Shown piece after piece: positions 8,229-13,901 of a stretch of DNA of 21,954 bases. The notes below the pieces were generated by a model. That model worked only from the letters and a program-made list of their open reading frames with translations. It ran no database searches and was not told where the DNA came from. Position 1 is the stretch's first letter. The number at the start of each line of letters is the position of its first letter. Location of the stretch: the NCBI GenBank assembly GCA_020025755.1, contig JAHHRO010000031.1, positions 1 to 21,954 of the forward strand, in the 5' to 3' direction. This stretch comes from Butyricicoccus sp. (lineage in GTDB: Bacteria; Bacillota; Clostridia; Oscillospirales; Butyricicoccaceae). Position numbers and translations under genes: made by a program.

Positions 8229-8317
8229 AGATTCTTATGCCTCCTTCTGCACGGCCGCAAAGGTCGCCGATCCCATGCATCCGCCGTGATGCGTACACAT
8301 GGCATATAGGCGAATAC

Positions 8318-8347
8318 AGTATATCATATCTCTCCGAAAATTTCCAA
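8318..8347 (-). promoter_or_regulatory. Probable promoter of the penicillin-binding protein gene
   Basis: On the minus strand TTGGAA (8347-8342) and TATACT (8323-8318) are 18 bases apart, with a TG one base before the -10 (extended -10). It lies about 90 bases upstream of the start codon. Confidence 0.6.
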
Positions 8348-8363
8348 CATTTTTATTCTATAT

Positions 8364-8393
8364 GTATGATTCTCCGCACAAAAAGCCATACTG
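8364..8393 (+). promoter_or_regulatory. Candidate sigma-G (forespore) promoter for the bofC-like gene
   Basis: GTATG (8364-8368), exactly 18 bases, then CATACTG (8387-8393). The B. subtilis sigma-G consensus is about GHATR, 18 bases, CATWHTA, so only the last base differs. The implied start is about 40 bases before the ATG at 8440. bofC and pdaA are forespore genes in B. subtilis, which agrees. Sigma-F recognises related sites, so either could act. Confidence 0.55.
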
Positions 8394-8439
8394 AATCACA
8401 CCATCTATTTTAAAAACCAACTGTTTGGAGGGATATTTT

Positions 8440-8757
8440 ATGCGGATCCGCAATCGTTCTCTTGGCTTTAATATTGTCATCTTATCGCTCACCTTTCTTG
8501 CAGTGATCCTGCTGCTTTTTTCTTTATTATGGCCAAAATCCACGCCTGCTAACAGCACTCTGCCAGAAAATCTGTATACCGCCAAAAGTGTTGGGCATCA
8601 GGTCGTGATCTATCAAAACGGGCGCGCCGACCCTGTCATGATGACCGGAATCGATATTCGCACCCTGCCGCCCGTCGATCAGCAGGCACTCTCCGAGGGC
8701 ATCTCCCTGCGCGATGCCACCGCACTTGCGCATCTTCTGGAGGACTATGACGCATAA
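8440..8757 (+). CDS. BofC C-terminal-domain-like membrane protein
   Basis: This is a 105-residue protein with a basic start (MRIRNRS), one transmembrane segment at about residues 9-31, and a short exported domain. That domain contains QVVIYQNGRADPV, the stretch TLPPVDQQALSEGISL and the ending LAHLLEDYDA. This pattern matches the C-terminal domain of BofC, a forespore protein that in Bacillus restrains signalling to pro-sigma-K processing. The usual N-terminal BofC domain is absent, so I call it only BofC-like. The ATG at 8440 is chosen because GGAGGG lies 8 bases upstream; the longer frame from TTG at 8425 starts within that site. A sigma-G-like promoter precedes it and pdaA follows within 70 bases, so the two may be co-expressed in the forespore. 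Similar domains also occur in clostridial proteins of unknown role. Confidence 0.72.
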   Translation: MRIRNRSLGFNIVILSLTFLAVILLLFSLLWPKSTPANSTLPENLYTAKSVGHQVVIYQNGRADPVMMTGIDIRTLPPVDQQALSEGISLRDATALAHLLEDYDA

Positions 8758-8784
8758 GCGTTATCATACCACACCGCAAGGATG

Positions 8785-8810
8785 CATACAGTGTAATCAC
8801 AAACTGTATG
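8785..8810 (+). promoter_or_regulatory. Inverted repeat in front of pdaA
   Basis: CATACAGT (8785-8792) and ACTGTATG (8803-8810) are perfect inverted copies with a 10-base spacer, ending just before the pdaA ribosome binding site. It could be an operator or an RNA hairpin that holds the start region; there is no T-run, so it is not a terminator. Confidence 0.45.
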
Positions 8811-8826
8811 GAAGGCGGTGTTTCTC

Positions 8827-9657
8827 TTGTTCTTATCCCCCAAGCATCTGCGAAAGCTCCGCTCGGTTCTCGCTGTTACCGCGCTGATCCTTGCCCTTGC
8901 CGGTGCAGGTGCTTTCTACGAAGCACATTTTGGTCCAGTCTCCACCGTTTCGGCCGAGATCACCAACTGGGGTCTGTCCTTTCAAACGCCCGGACAGCCG
9001 CCCGTTGGCAACGCATCTTCACAGGATCTTGAAGCCCTGTCAGCGCGCTATCTGGGCGACCCCAGCCAGCCCGTCATTTACCTCACCTTTGACTGCGGCT
9101 ACGAAAACGGCAATATGCCTGCCATTCTGGACGCACTCAAAAAGCATCATGCCTCGGGCACATTTTTTGTGGTGGGAAACTTCCTCAAAACCGAGCCTGA
9201 TCTCGTCCGCCGCATGGTTGACGAGGGGCATCTGATCGGCAACCACACCATGACACATCCGGATATGTCACGCATTTCTAACATCGATTCCTTCCGCGCC
9301 GAATTGGAGGGCGTAGAACAGCTGTATGAGGAGATCACCGGAACACCTATGCCCAAGCTGTATCGTCCGCCGCAGGGGAAATTCAACAAGGAAAATCTGC
9401 GTCAGGCGCAGTCGCTTGGCTATACCACCGTTTTCTGGTCGCTTGCCTATGTAGACTGGTATGCGGACAACCAGCCTACTCGTGAGCAGGCATTTGAAAA
9501 GCTGCTGCCTCGCATCCACAATGGCGCGATCGTGCTGCTGCACTCCACTTCCTCCACCAACGCGCAGATCCTGGATGAGCTGTTGACCAAATGGGAGCAG
9601 GCAGGCTATACATTCGGAAACCTATCCGATCTTGCCCTCCAACCCCTCTCTGCCTGA
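8827..9657 (+). CDS. pdaA: Delta-lactam-forming polysaccharide deacetylase PdaA (spore cortex)
   Basis: PdaA removes the N-acetyl group from muramic acid after amidase action. This allows the muramic delta-lactam of spore cortex, the mark read by germination lytic enzymes. After one N-terminal hydrophobic segment (about residues 12-35), the NodB-type fold is clear: VIYLTFDCGYENG with the catalytic Asp, the metal-binding GNHTMTHPD, YRPPQGKFN, and FWSLAYVDWYADNQ with a late LLHSTS. The spacing and the VDW and NQ motifs are those of PdaA rather than other deacetylases. I prefer the TTG at 8827, preceded by AAGGCGGTG with 6 bases between. The GTG at 8818 lies inside that site. It has 276 residues, with no alternative function likely. 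It probably shares transcription with the bofC-like gene. Confidence 0.93.
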   Translation: MFLSPKHLRKLRSVLAVTALILALAGAGAFYEAHFGPVSTVSAEITNWGLSFQTPGQPPVGNASSQDLEALSARYLGDPSQPVIYLTFDCGYENGNMPAILDALKKHHASGTFFVVGNFLKTEPDLVRRMVDEGHLIGNHTMTHPDMSRISNIDSFRAELEGVEQLYEEITGTPMPKLYRPPQGKFNKENLRQAQSLGYTTVFWSLAYVDWYADNQPTREQAFEKLLPRIHNGAIVLLHSTSSTNAQILDELLTKWEQAGYTFGNLSDLALQPLSA

Positions 9658-9700
9658 TAGACGAAAACCATCGGCGTTTGGTTCCCTCTCTGCAAAGAAA

Positions 9701-9744
9701 AAGTCTGGAAAGTTGTGTCCATCGACACGCTCCCAGACTTTTTT
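9701..9744. terminator. Terminator between convergent pdaA and aroF
   Basis: AAGTCTGG (9701-9708) pairs with CCAGACTT (9733-9740), enclosing a second small stem GTGTC/GACAC. T's follow on the plus strand and the A-run before it gives T's on the minus strand, so it serves both genes. Confidence 0.88.
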
Positions 9745-9782
9745 GTTTCTAAAGATAAATTTTCGATTTTTACAAACGACCC

Positions 9783-10805
9783 TTAATCTGCGGTTTGCAT
9801 CTGCTTTTCTTCAAATGCGACGCGACGCTTGACATCTGCCATGACATCGTCGAACATCGGGATATCGAGCGACTGCGCACCATCACAAAGTGCGCGCTTT
9901 GGATCATTATGCACCTCGATCATGAGACCATCTGCACCGGCTGCGATTGCAGAGCGAGAAAGCGGCGCAACCATATCGCGGCGGCCTGCTGCATGGCTCG
10001 GATCAATGATGATGGGCAAATGACTGAGCGTCTTGATCAGCGGCACAGCTGAGATATCCAGATTGTTGCGGATCATGGTTTCAAAGGTACGGATACCGCG
10101 CTCACAGAACATTACATTGGAGTTACCGCCTGCGAAAATATATTCTGCCGCCATCAGGAACTCCTCCATGGTTGCAGACAGTCCGCGCTTTAAAAGGATG
10201 GGCTTGTTCGAGCGACCCAGTTCCTTGAGCAGCATAAAGTTCTGCATGTTGCGTGCGCCGAGCTGGATGATATCCACATCTGCAAAGAGATCCAGATGCT
10301 TTTCACTCATGATCTCGGTCACGATCGGCAATCCGGTCTGACGCTTGGCTTCGAGCAGCAGCTTGAGCCCTTCTGCCTCCATTCCCTGAAACGAGTACGG
10401 GGAGGTTCTCGGTTTGAACGCGCCGCCGCGCAGGAACGATGCCCCTGCCTTCTTGACCGCCTCTGCGACCTCCAGAATCTGATCCTCGTTCTCGACCGAA
10501 CACGGACCGGCAAACACATTGAAATACCCCTCGCCGATCTTGCGCCCACAGACCTCCAGAACGGTATCCTGCGGATGCATCTTGCGGTTAACGCTCTTGA
10601 ATGGCTCGGTAACGCGCTGCACCCGCTCGACAAGGTCATAGACCATGATGTCGCTCTCATCAATTCGGGACGTATCGCCTAAGAGTCCGATGATCGTAGT
10701 AGAAGATCCTTCGGAATAATTGGTGTTCAGCCCCATTTCATGGAAATGCGCAATCAAACGGTTTACGCGTTCTTTATCAGGATTTGGCTTTAAAACGACA
10801 ATCAT
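9783..10805 (-). CDS. aroF: 3-deoxy-7-phosphoheptulonate (DAHP) synthase
   Basis: This enzyme condenses phosphoenolpyruvate with erythrose 4-phosphate, the first step toward chorismate and the aromatic amino acids. The 340-residue protein has an N-terminal ferredoxin-like regulatory domain (about residues 1-70, MIVVLKPNPDKE...). A type I-beta TIM barrel follows, with FAGPCSVEN (metal-binding Cys102), GGAFKPRTSPYSFQG (Lys131), LLKRG, DPSHAAGRR and LMIEVH. The extra N-terminal domain is that of the feedback-controlled, Thermotoga-like form. The ATG is preceded by AAAGGA about 9 bases away. No other aro gene is adjacent. A MITE-like element lies 40 bases upstream, between the gene and its probable promoter, so the mRNA leader would be about 215 bases long and mostly made of that element. 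Confidence 0.96.
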   Translation of the reverse strand: MIVVLKPNPDKERVNRLIAHFHEMGLNTNYSEGSSTTIIGLLGDTSRIDESDIMVYDLVERVQRVTEPFKSVNRKMHPQDTVLEVCGRKIGEGYFNVFAGPCSVENEDQILEVAEAVKKAGASFLRGGAFKPRTSPYSFQGMEAEGLKLLLEAKRQTGLPIVTEIMSEKHLDLFADVDIIQLGARNMQNFMLLKELGRSNKPILLKRGLSATMEEFLMAAEYIFAGGNSNVMFCERGIRTFETMIRNNLDISAVPLIKTLSHLPIIIDPSHAAGRRDMVAPLSRSAIAAGADGLMIEVHNDPKRALCDGAQSLDIPMFDDVMADVKRRVAFEEKQMQTAD

Positions 10806-10845
10806 GCTTGTTCTATCCTTTCAGTAAAATAAATCTGCCTGAATT

Positions 10846-11011
10846 TAGGGGGCTGTTTGAAAACCGAACATTTGTCTTTTTCCCATGGAACGGCATGCAC
10901 TGCTTGAAAACCACGCGAAATCCATCTAAAGATTCCTGCATTTCTGATCTTGCGGCTGCTCACTCCCTGCAAAAAGCCCGTCACACGCTCTCTATTTTCA
11001 AACACGCCCTA
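10846..11011. mobile_element. MITE-like element, full-length copy (A)
   Basis: The left end GGGGGCTGTTTGAAAA (10848-10863) and the right end TTTTCAAACACGCCC (10995-11009) are imperfect inverted repeats, each flanked by TA (10846-10847, 11010-11011). That is the target duplication typical of IS630/mariner-type elements. The element spans 166 bases including the TAs and encodes no transposase. A second, shorter copy at 19942-19999 shares the ends and the inner block TTGTCTTTTTCCC. The small frames crossing it on both strands look spurious. Confidence 0.75.
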
Positions 11012-11028
11012 ATAGTGTACTGAAAGTC

Positions 11029-11056
11029 ATTATAACATATTAGCAGATAAAAGCAA
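11029..11056 (-). promoter_or_regulatory. Probable aroF promoter, upstream of the MITE
   Basis: On the minus strand TTGCTT (11056-11051), a 16-base spacer and a perfect TATAAT (11034-11029) with TG one base before it. The predicted start near 11022 is just outside the element end at 11011, so transcription would run through the element into aroF. Confidence 0.75.
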
Positions 11057-11070
11057 CTCTTTTCAAATGT

Positions 11071-11784
11071 TTATTTTCCACCATTTTCCTTGAAATAAGT
11101 ATAGTTTTCTTGTACCATATCGCAAAATTCATTCCAACGATTTTCCGTAATGAGCCGCGCCGGACACACCTTTCCGGAAAAATCCTGATGCTTTTTGAGC
11201 GCATCCATGTTCAGATCATGCTTATACAGCAGATATCCGGCTAAGATGGCACCGTTTTCGAGCGTCTTTTCATAATCGTTGTCCTCTGCAACGCACAGTT
11301 CAATGCCAATGCCGCTCGTGTTGCCGCCCTTGGGCTGCATGCCATCTCCGGCATGATAAGCCGCCTCCTCGTCAGGCAAATGATGATACACCTCATGATC
11401 GTCTACCGTATAATGCCATGACAGCTTTTCGGTCTTTGTATTCTGATGGATAAAAGCATCATGCCGTTTGGCATTGGCACCTGCCGTAAAGTTATCCGTT
11501 TCATGGATCACAACGTACAGTACCTTGCGTTTTCCCGGAATCCTGCCCACTGCATCCGCATCGATAAAGTGTTCATAAACCGGAAGTCCTTTGATCTCCT
11601 GTACCGAAAAACGCTCCTCCCCCGTGGATTGCTGGTTCCGATGCAGCAGGCGGCTGACACCGAACCCGATGCCGAACAGGAACAAAAGAACCACGAGCAA
11701 AACAATCAACGGACGAAAATTACGCCGTCTGCGCCGCCTTCTTACCGGTGCTGCATGGGATGCCTGCGCTGCGATGATTTTCAT
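11071..11784 (-). CDS. Membrane-anchored N-acetylmuramoyl-L-alanine amidase (Amidase_2)
   Basis: This is a peptidoglycan hydrolase that cuts the bond between muramic acid and the stem peptide. A strongly basic start (a run of Arg at residues 15-21) precedes one transmembrane segment at about residues 25-45, so the 190-residue remainder faces the wall. The zinc site of the family can be read: His94 in VVIHETDN, His199 in KKHQDFSG and Cys207 in VCPAR, with SWHYTVDD (His124) on the substrate side. It resembles the CwlA/XlyA group without a wall-binding repeat. The ATG follows AGGGGGA by about 6 bases. I see no terminator between its stop and the aroF promoter 15 bases on. Its role in growth or sporulation cannot be told; the nearby promoter is sigma-A-like. 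Confidence 0.92.
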   Translation of the reverse strand: MKIIAAQASHAAPVRRRRRRRNFRPLIVLLVVLLFLFGIGFGVSRLLHRNQQSTGEERFSVQEIKGLPVYEHFIDADAVGRIPGKRKVLYVVIHETDNFTAGANAKRHDAFIHQNTKTEKLSWHYTVDDHEVYHHLPDEEAAYHAGDGMQPKGGNTSGIGIELCVAEDNDYEKTLENGAILAGYLLYKHDLNMDALKKHQDFSGKVCPARLITENRWNEFCDMVQENYTYFKENGGK

Positions 11785-11806
11785 ATCCAGTCCCCCTTAT
11801 TGTCCT

Positions 11807-11836
11807 ATCATACTACGTTTTCCCTTGCCGATGCAA
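11807..11836 (-). promoter_or_regulatory. Probable promoter of the amidase gene
   Basis: On the minus strand TTGCAT (11836-11831), an 18-base spacer and TATGAT (11812-11807), about 23 bases before the ATG. Confidence 0.55.
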
Positions 11837-11891
11837 ATATTCTGCCTTTAATTTTTTGTAAATTTCCGCCGCAGACTGCCGGAAAAAGGGA

Positions 11892-11920
11892 TTGTCGCCT
11901 CTCAAAATCCATGGTACAAT
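11892..11920 (+). promoter_or_regulatory. Promoter of the nicotinamidase-like gene
   Basis: TTGTCG (11892-11897), a 17-base spacer and TACAAT (11915-11920), about 40 bases before the ATG at 11961. A longer open frame starts by chance in the -35 box. Confidence 0.7.
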
Positions 11921-11960
11921 CAATTTGAACCAATATGACCAAAAATGTGAGGTGTATGCT

Positions 11961-12515
11961 ATGAATCGACTTCTTGCGATCATTGACTATCAAAACGATT
12001 TCGTTTCGGGAAGTCTGGGCTTCCCTGACGCCGAACGGCTGGACGATGGGATCGAGAGGCTGGCGCAGGAGTATCTTGCCGTCGGCTCCCCAATCCTTAT
12101 TACCTACGATACGCACGGCGCGGATTATTTAGAAACCCGTGAGGGCAAAGCCCTGCCCGTGCCCCACTGTGCCCCGAACTCCGATGGCTGGCTGCTTTAC
12201 GGAAAGACACAGGAGTGTATCAGCTGCACCTGCGCCTCCAACCTCGTCTACCCCGTCTGCAAAACCACCTTCGGCATCGCGCCAGAGGATCTTGTCCGGC
12301 TCAAAGAACAGCTGGGTACGATCGATGAGATCCTTGTGGTCGGTCTCGTGAGCAATATATGTGTCATGGCAAATGTCTGCACCTTACAGGCCGCTTGGCC
12401 CAATGCCCAGATCACGGTCGATGCATCACTCTGCGCAAGCTTCGACCCCGACCTGCACCAAAAAGCACTCGATGTCATGTCTGGTATGCAGATTCGAGTG
12501 ATCCACAACGATTGA
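11961..12515 (+). CDS. Nicotinamidase-like cysteine hydrolase (isochorismatase family)
   Basis: The 184-residue protein carries the nicotinamidase catalytic set: Asp9 in LLAIIDYQNDF, Lys101 in VCKTTFG and Cys134 in VSNICVMA. The metal site is Asp50, His52 (YDTHG) and His69 (PVPHC). Nicotinamidase turns nicotinamide into nicotinate for NAD salvage, but related hydrolases act on other amides, so the substrate is inferred. The start at 11961 follows GTGAGGTG and begins MNRLLAIIDYQNDF, the normal family start; the extra upstream codons overlap the promoter. Between the metal site and Lys101 it has a cluster of cysteines (86, 89, 91, 100) not usual in the family, which might bind a metal. It is a single gene with its own promoter; pta follows with another promoter. 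Confidence 0.88.
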   Translation: MNRLLAIIDYQNDFVSGSLGFPDAERLDDGIERLAQEYLAVGSPILITYDTHGADYLETREGKALPVPHCAPNSDGWLLYGKTQECISCTCASNLVYPVCKTTFGIAPEDLVRLKEQLGTIDEILVVGLVSNICVMANVCTLQAAWPNAQITVDASLCASFDPDLHQKALDVMSGMQIRVIHND

Positions 12516-12558
12516 TCGCGTGCTCAAACATTTTTTGACAAACTTTTGCCCATACTCC

Positions 12559-12588
12559 TTGTGTTTTATGGGTAAGTTAGTGTATAAT
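12559..12588 (+). promoter_or_regulatory. Probable pta promoter
   Basis: TTGTGT (12559-12564), an 18-base spacer and a perfect TATAAT (12583-12588). The ATG at 12631 is about 40 bases on, with AGGAGG in between. Confidence 0.65.
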
Positions 12589-12630
12589 AACAGTAATCAT
12601 AAAAACTGACTCTAGGAGGTCATTGCAATC

Positions 12631-13602
12631 ATGTTAGAAAATCTGATCGCCACACTGAAAGCAGATCCGCGTTCCATCGTTTTCACCGAGGGTGCTGATC
12701 CGCGTATTCTGGGTGCAGCCGCTCGCCTTAAGAATGACGGGATCCTGACCCCAATCCTCATCGGCAACGTTCAGGAGGTGAAGGATGCCGCAGCTGCCGG
12801 CACATTCGACATCGACGGCATCGAGATCATCGACCCTCTGACCTACTCCGAAATGGACGCTATGGTTCAGATGATGGTTGAACTGCGCAAGGGCAAAATG
12901 AGCGAGGAGGACTGCCGCAAGGCTCTCTCCAAGGGCAACTACTTCGGCACCATGCTCGTTAAGATGGGTAAGGCTGATGCTCTGCTGGGCGGCGCAACCT
13001 ACTCTACCGCGGATACCGTTCGTCCGGCACTCCAGATCATCAAGACCAAGCCGGGCAGCAAGATCGTTTCCTCTTGCTTCGTTCTGCACCGTGAGACCGC
13101 ACAGGGCGAGGAAAAGTATGTCATGGGTGACTGTGCCATCAATATCACCCCGAGTGAGGACGACCTCGTTGAGATCGCAATCGAGACCGCACGCACTGCT
13201 GAGATTTTTGGCATCGACCCACGCGTTGCAATGCTGTCCTACTCGACTTTAGGCTCGGGCAAGGGCGATTCCGTCGATATGGTACGCAACGCGACTGCAA
13301 AGGTCAAGGAAGCTGCTCCGCAGCTCGCAGTCGACGGCGAATTGCAGTTCGACGCTGCATTCTCTCCAGTCGTTGCTGCAACCAAATGCAAGGGCTCTCC
13401 GGTTGCAGGCCATGCAAACACCTTCATCTTCCCAGACATCAATGCCGGCAACATCGGCTACAAGATCGCACAGCGTCTGGGCGGCTTCGAGGCATTCGGC
13501 CCGATCCTTCAGGGTCTGAATGCACCGATCAATGATCTGTCCCGTGGCTGCAACGAAGAAGAAGTTTACAAGATGGCAATTATCACCGCTGCACTCAAGT
13601 AA
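12631..13602 (+). CDS. pta: Phosphate acetyltransferase
   Basis: Pta moves the acetyl group between acetyl-CoA and acetyl phosphate; with acetate kinase it makes ATP during fermentation. The 323-residue product is the short, single-domain form. It shows the family stretches LLGGATYSTADTVRPAL, AMLSYSTLGSGKGDSV, DGELQFDAAFSP, and the C-terminal NTFIFPDINAGNIGYKIAQR followed by GPILQGLNAPINDLSRGC. These identify Pta rather than phosphate butyryltransferase. The start has AGGAGG 12-13 bases upstream. Codon choice is noticeably biased to the common C/G-ending codons, as in a highly expressed gene. An acetate kinase gene, often next door, is not in this window. A very stable perfect palindromic terminator follows. 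Confidence 0.97.
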   Translation: MLENLIATLKADPRSIVFTEGADPRILGAAARLKNDGILTPILIGNVQEVKDAAAAGTFDIDGIEIIDPLTYSEMDAMVQMMVELRKGKMSEEDCRKALSKGNYFGTMLVKMGKADALLGGATYSTADTVRPALQIIKTKPGSKIVSSCFVLHRETAQGEEKYVMGDCAINITPSEDDLVEIAIETARTAEIFGIDPRVAMLSYSTLGSGKGDSVDMVRNATAKVKEAAPQLAVDGELQFDAAFSPVVAATKCKGSPVAGHANTFIFPDINAGNIGYKIAQRLGGFEAFGPILQGLNAPINDLSRGCNEEEVYKMAIITAALK

Positions 13603-13620
13603 GTTTCTCAGGCTTTCTCC

Positions 13621-13655
13621 GTGTGTCCCTGACGCGTCAGGGACACACTTTTTTG
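13621..13655 (+). terminator. Terminator of pta, perfect 28-base palindrome
   Basis: GTGTGTCCCTGACG (13621-13634) is followed at once by its exact reverse complement (13635-13648), then a run of T's. It is the first of a series of hairpins in this gap. Confidence 0.92.
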
Positions 13656-13663
13656 TGCAAAAG

Positions 13664-13898
13664 AAATGGCATGGTATTCCATGCCATTTGAGACTGTCGA
13701 AAAACTTCGACAGTCTTTCCATGGGAACCCAGTCCCCCTGGATACAGAGCCAGTTCCAGTAGAAACTGGCTCTGATACCCCCGGTTTCGCGCCCGATGGC
13801 GCGGGTCGAGGACAAAATCCAAGGCGCATATCCTTGGATTTTGAAAATTTTAAGTCGCTTTCTACAAGATAAAATGGCATGGTATTCCATGCCATTTT
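13664..13898. repeat. Hairpin array bounded by two identical palindromes
   Basis: Six inverted repeats follow the pta terminator. The first (13664-13689) and last (13872-13897) are the same 26-base sequence, with arms AAATGGCATGG/CCATGCCATTT and loop TATT. Between them are GACTGTCGAA/TTCGACAGTC (13692-13715), AGAGCCAGTT/AACTGGCTCT (13746-13773), CGCGCC/GGCGCG (13788-13803) and AAAATCCAAGG/CCTTGGATTTT (13814-13842). Open frames across it on both strands have no ribosome binding site and are made of the arms themselves. This fills the gap between pta and the permease gene. It may be a dispersed element or structured RNA; I cannot name a family. Confidence 0.8.
13871..13898 (-). terminator. Likely terminator of the permease operon
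   Basis: The last palindrome of the array lies 3 bases beyond the permease stop codon (13902). On the minus strand its 12-bp stem is followed by TTTTATC, a short T-run. It fits as the end of the 16922-13902 transcript. Confidence 0.6.
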
Positions 13899-13901
13899 CC
13901 T

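Noticed and set aside
10806..11022. T-box or other amino-acid riboswitch in the aroF leader
   Set aside because: I looked for the T-box AGGGTGG core and a terminator/antiterminator pair before aroF and found neither. The leader is accounted for by the MITE-like element.
12535..12540. TTGACA upstream of pta as its -35
   Set aside because: No -10 lies 16-18 bases downstream, and the perfect TATAAT is 42 bases away. TTGTGT at 12559 has the right spacing.
13249..13890. Frames crossing the hairpin array (for example 13249-13890 minus)
   Set aside because: They repeat the same peptide at both ends because of the identical palindromes and run antisense into pta. They have no ribosome binding site.
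13664..13898. Integron attC sites or a CRISPR array
   Set aside because: The hairpins differ in sequence and size, lack attC core sites, and carry no cassette genes. There are no regularly spaced identical repeats as in CRISPR, and no integrase or cas gene is present.
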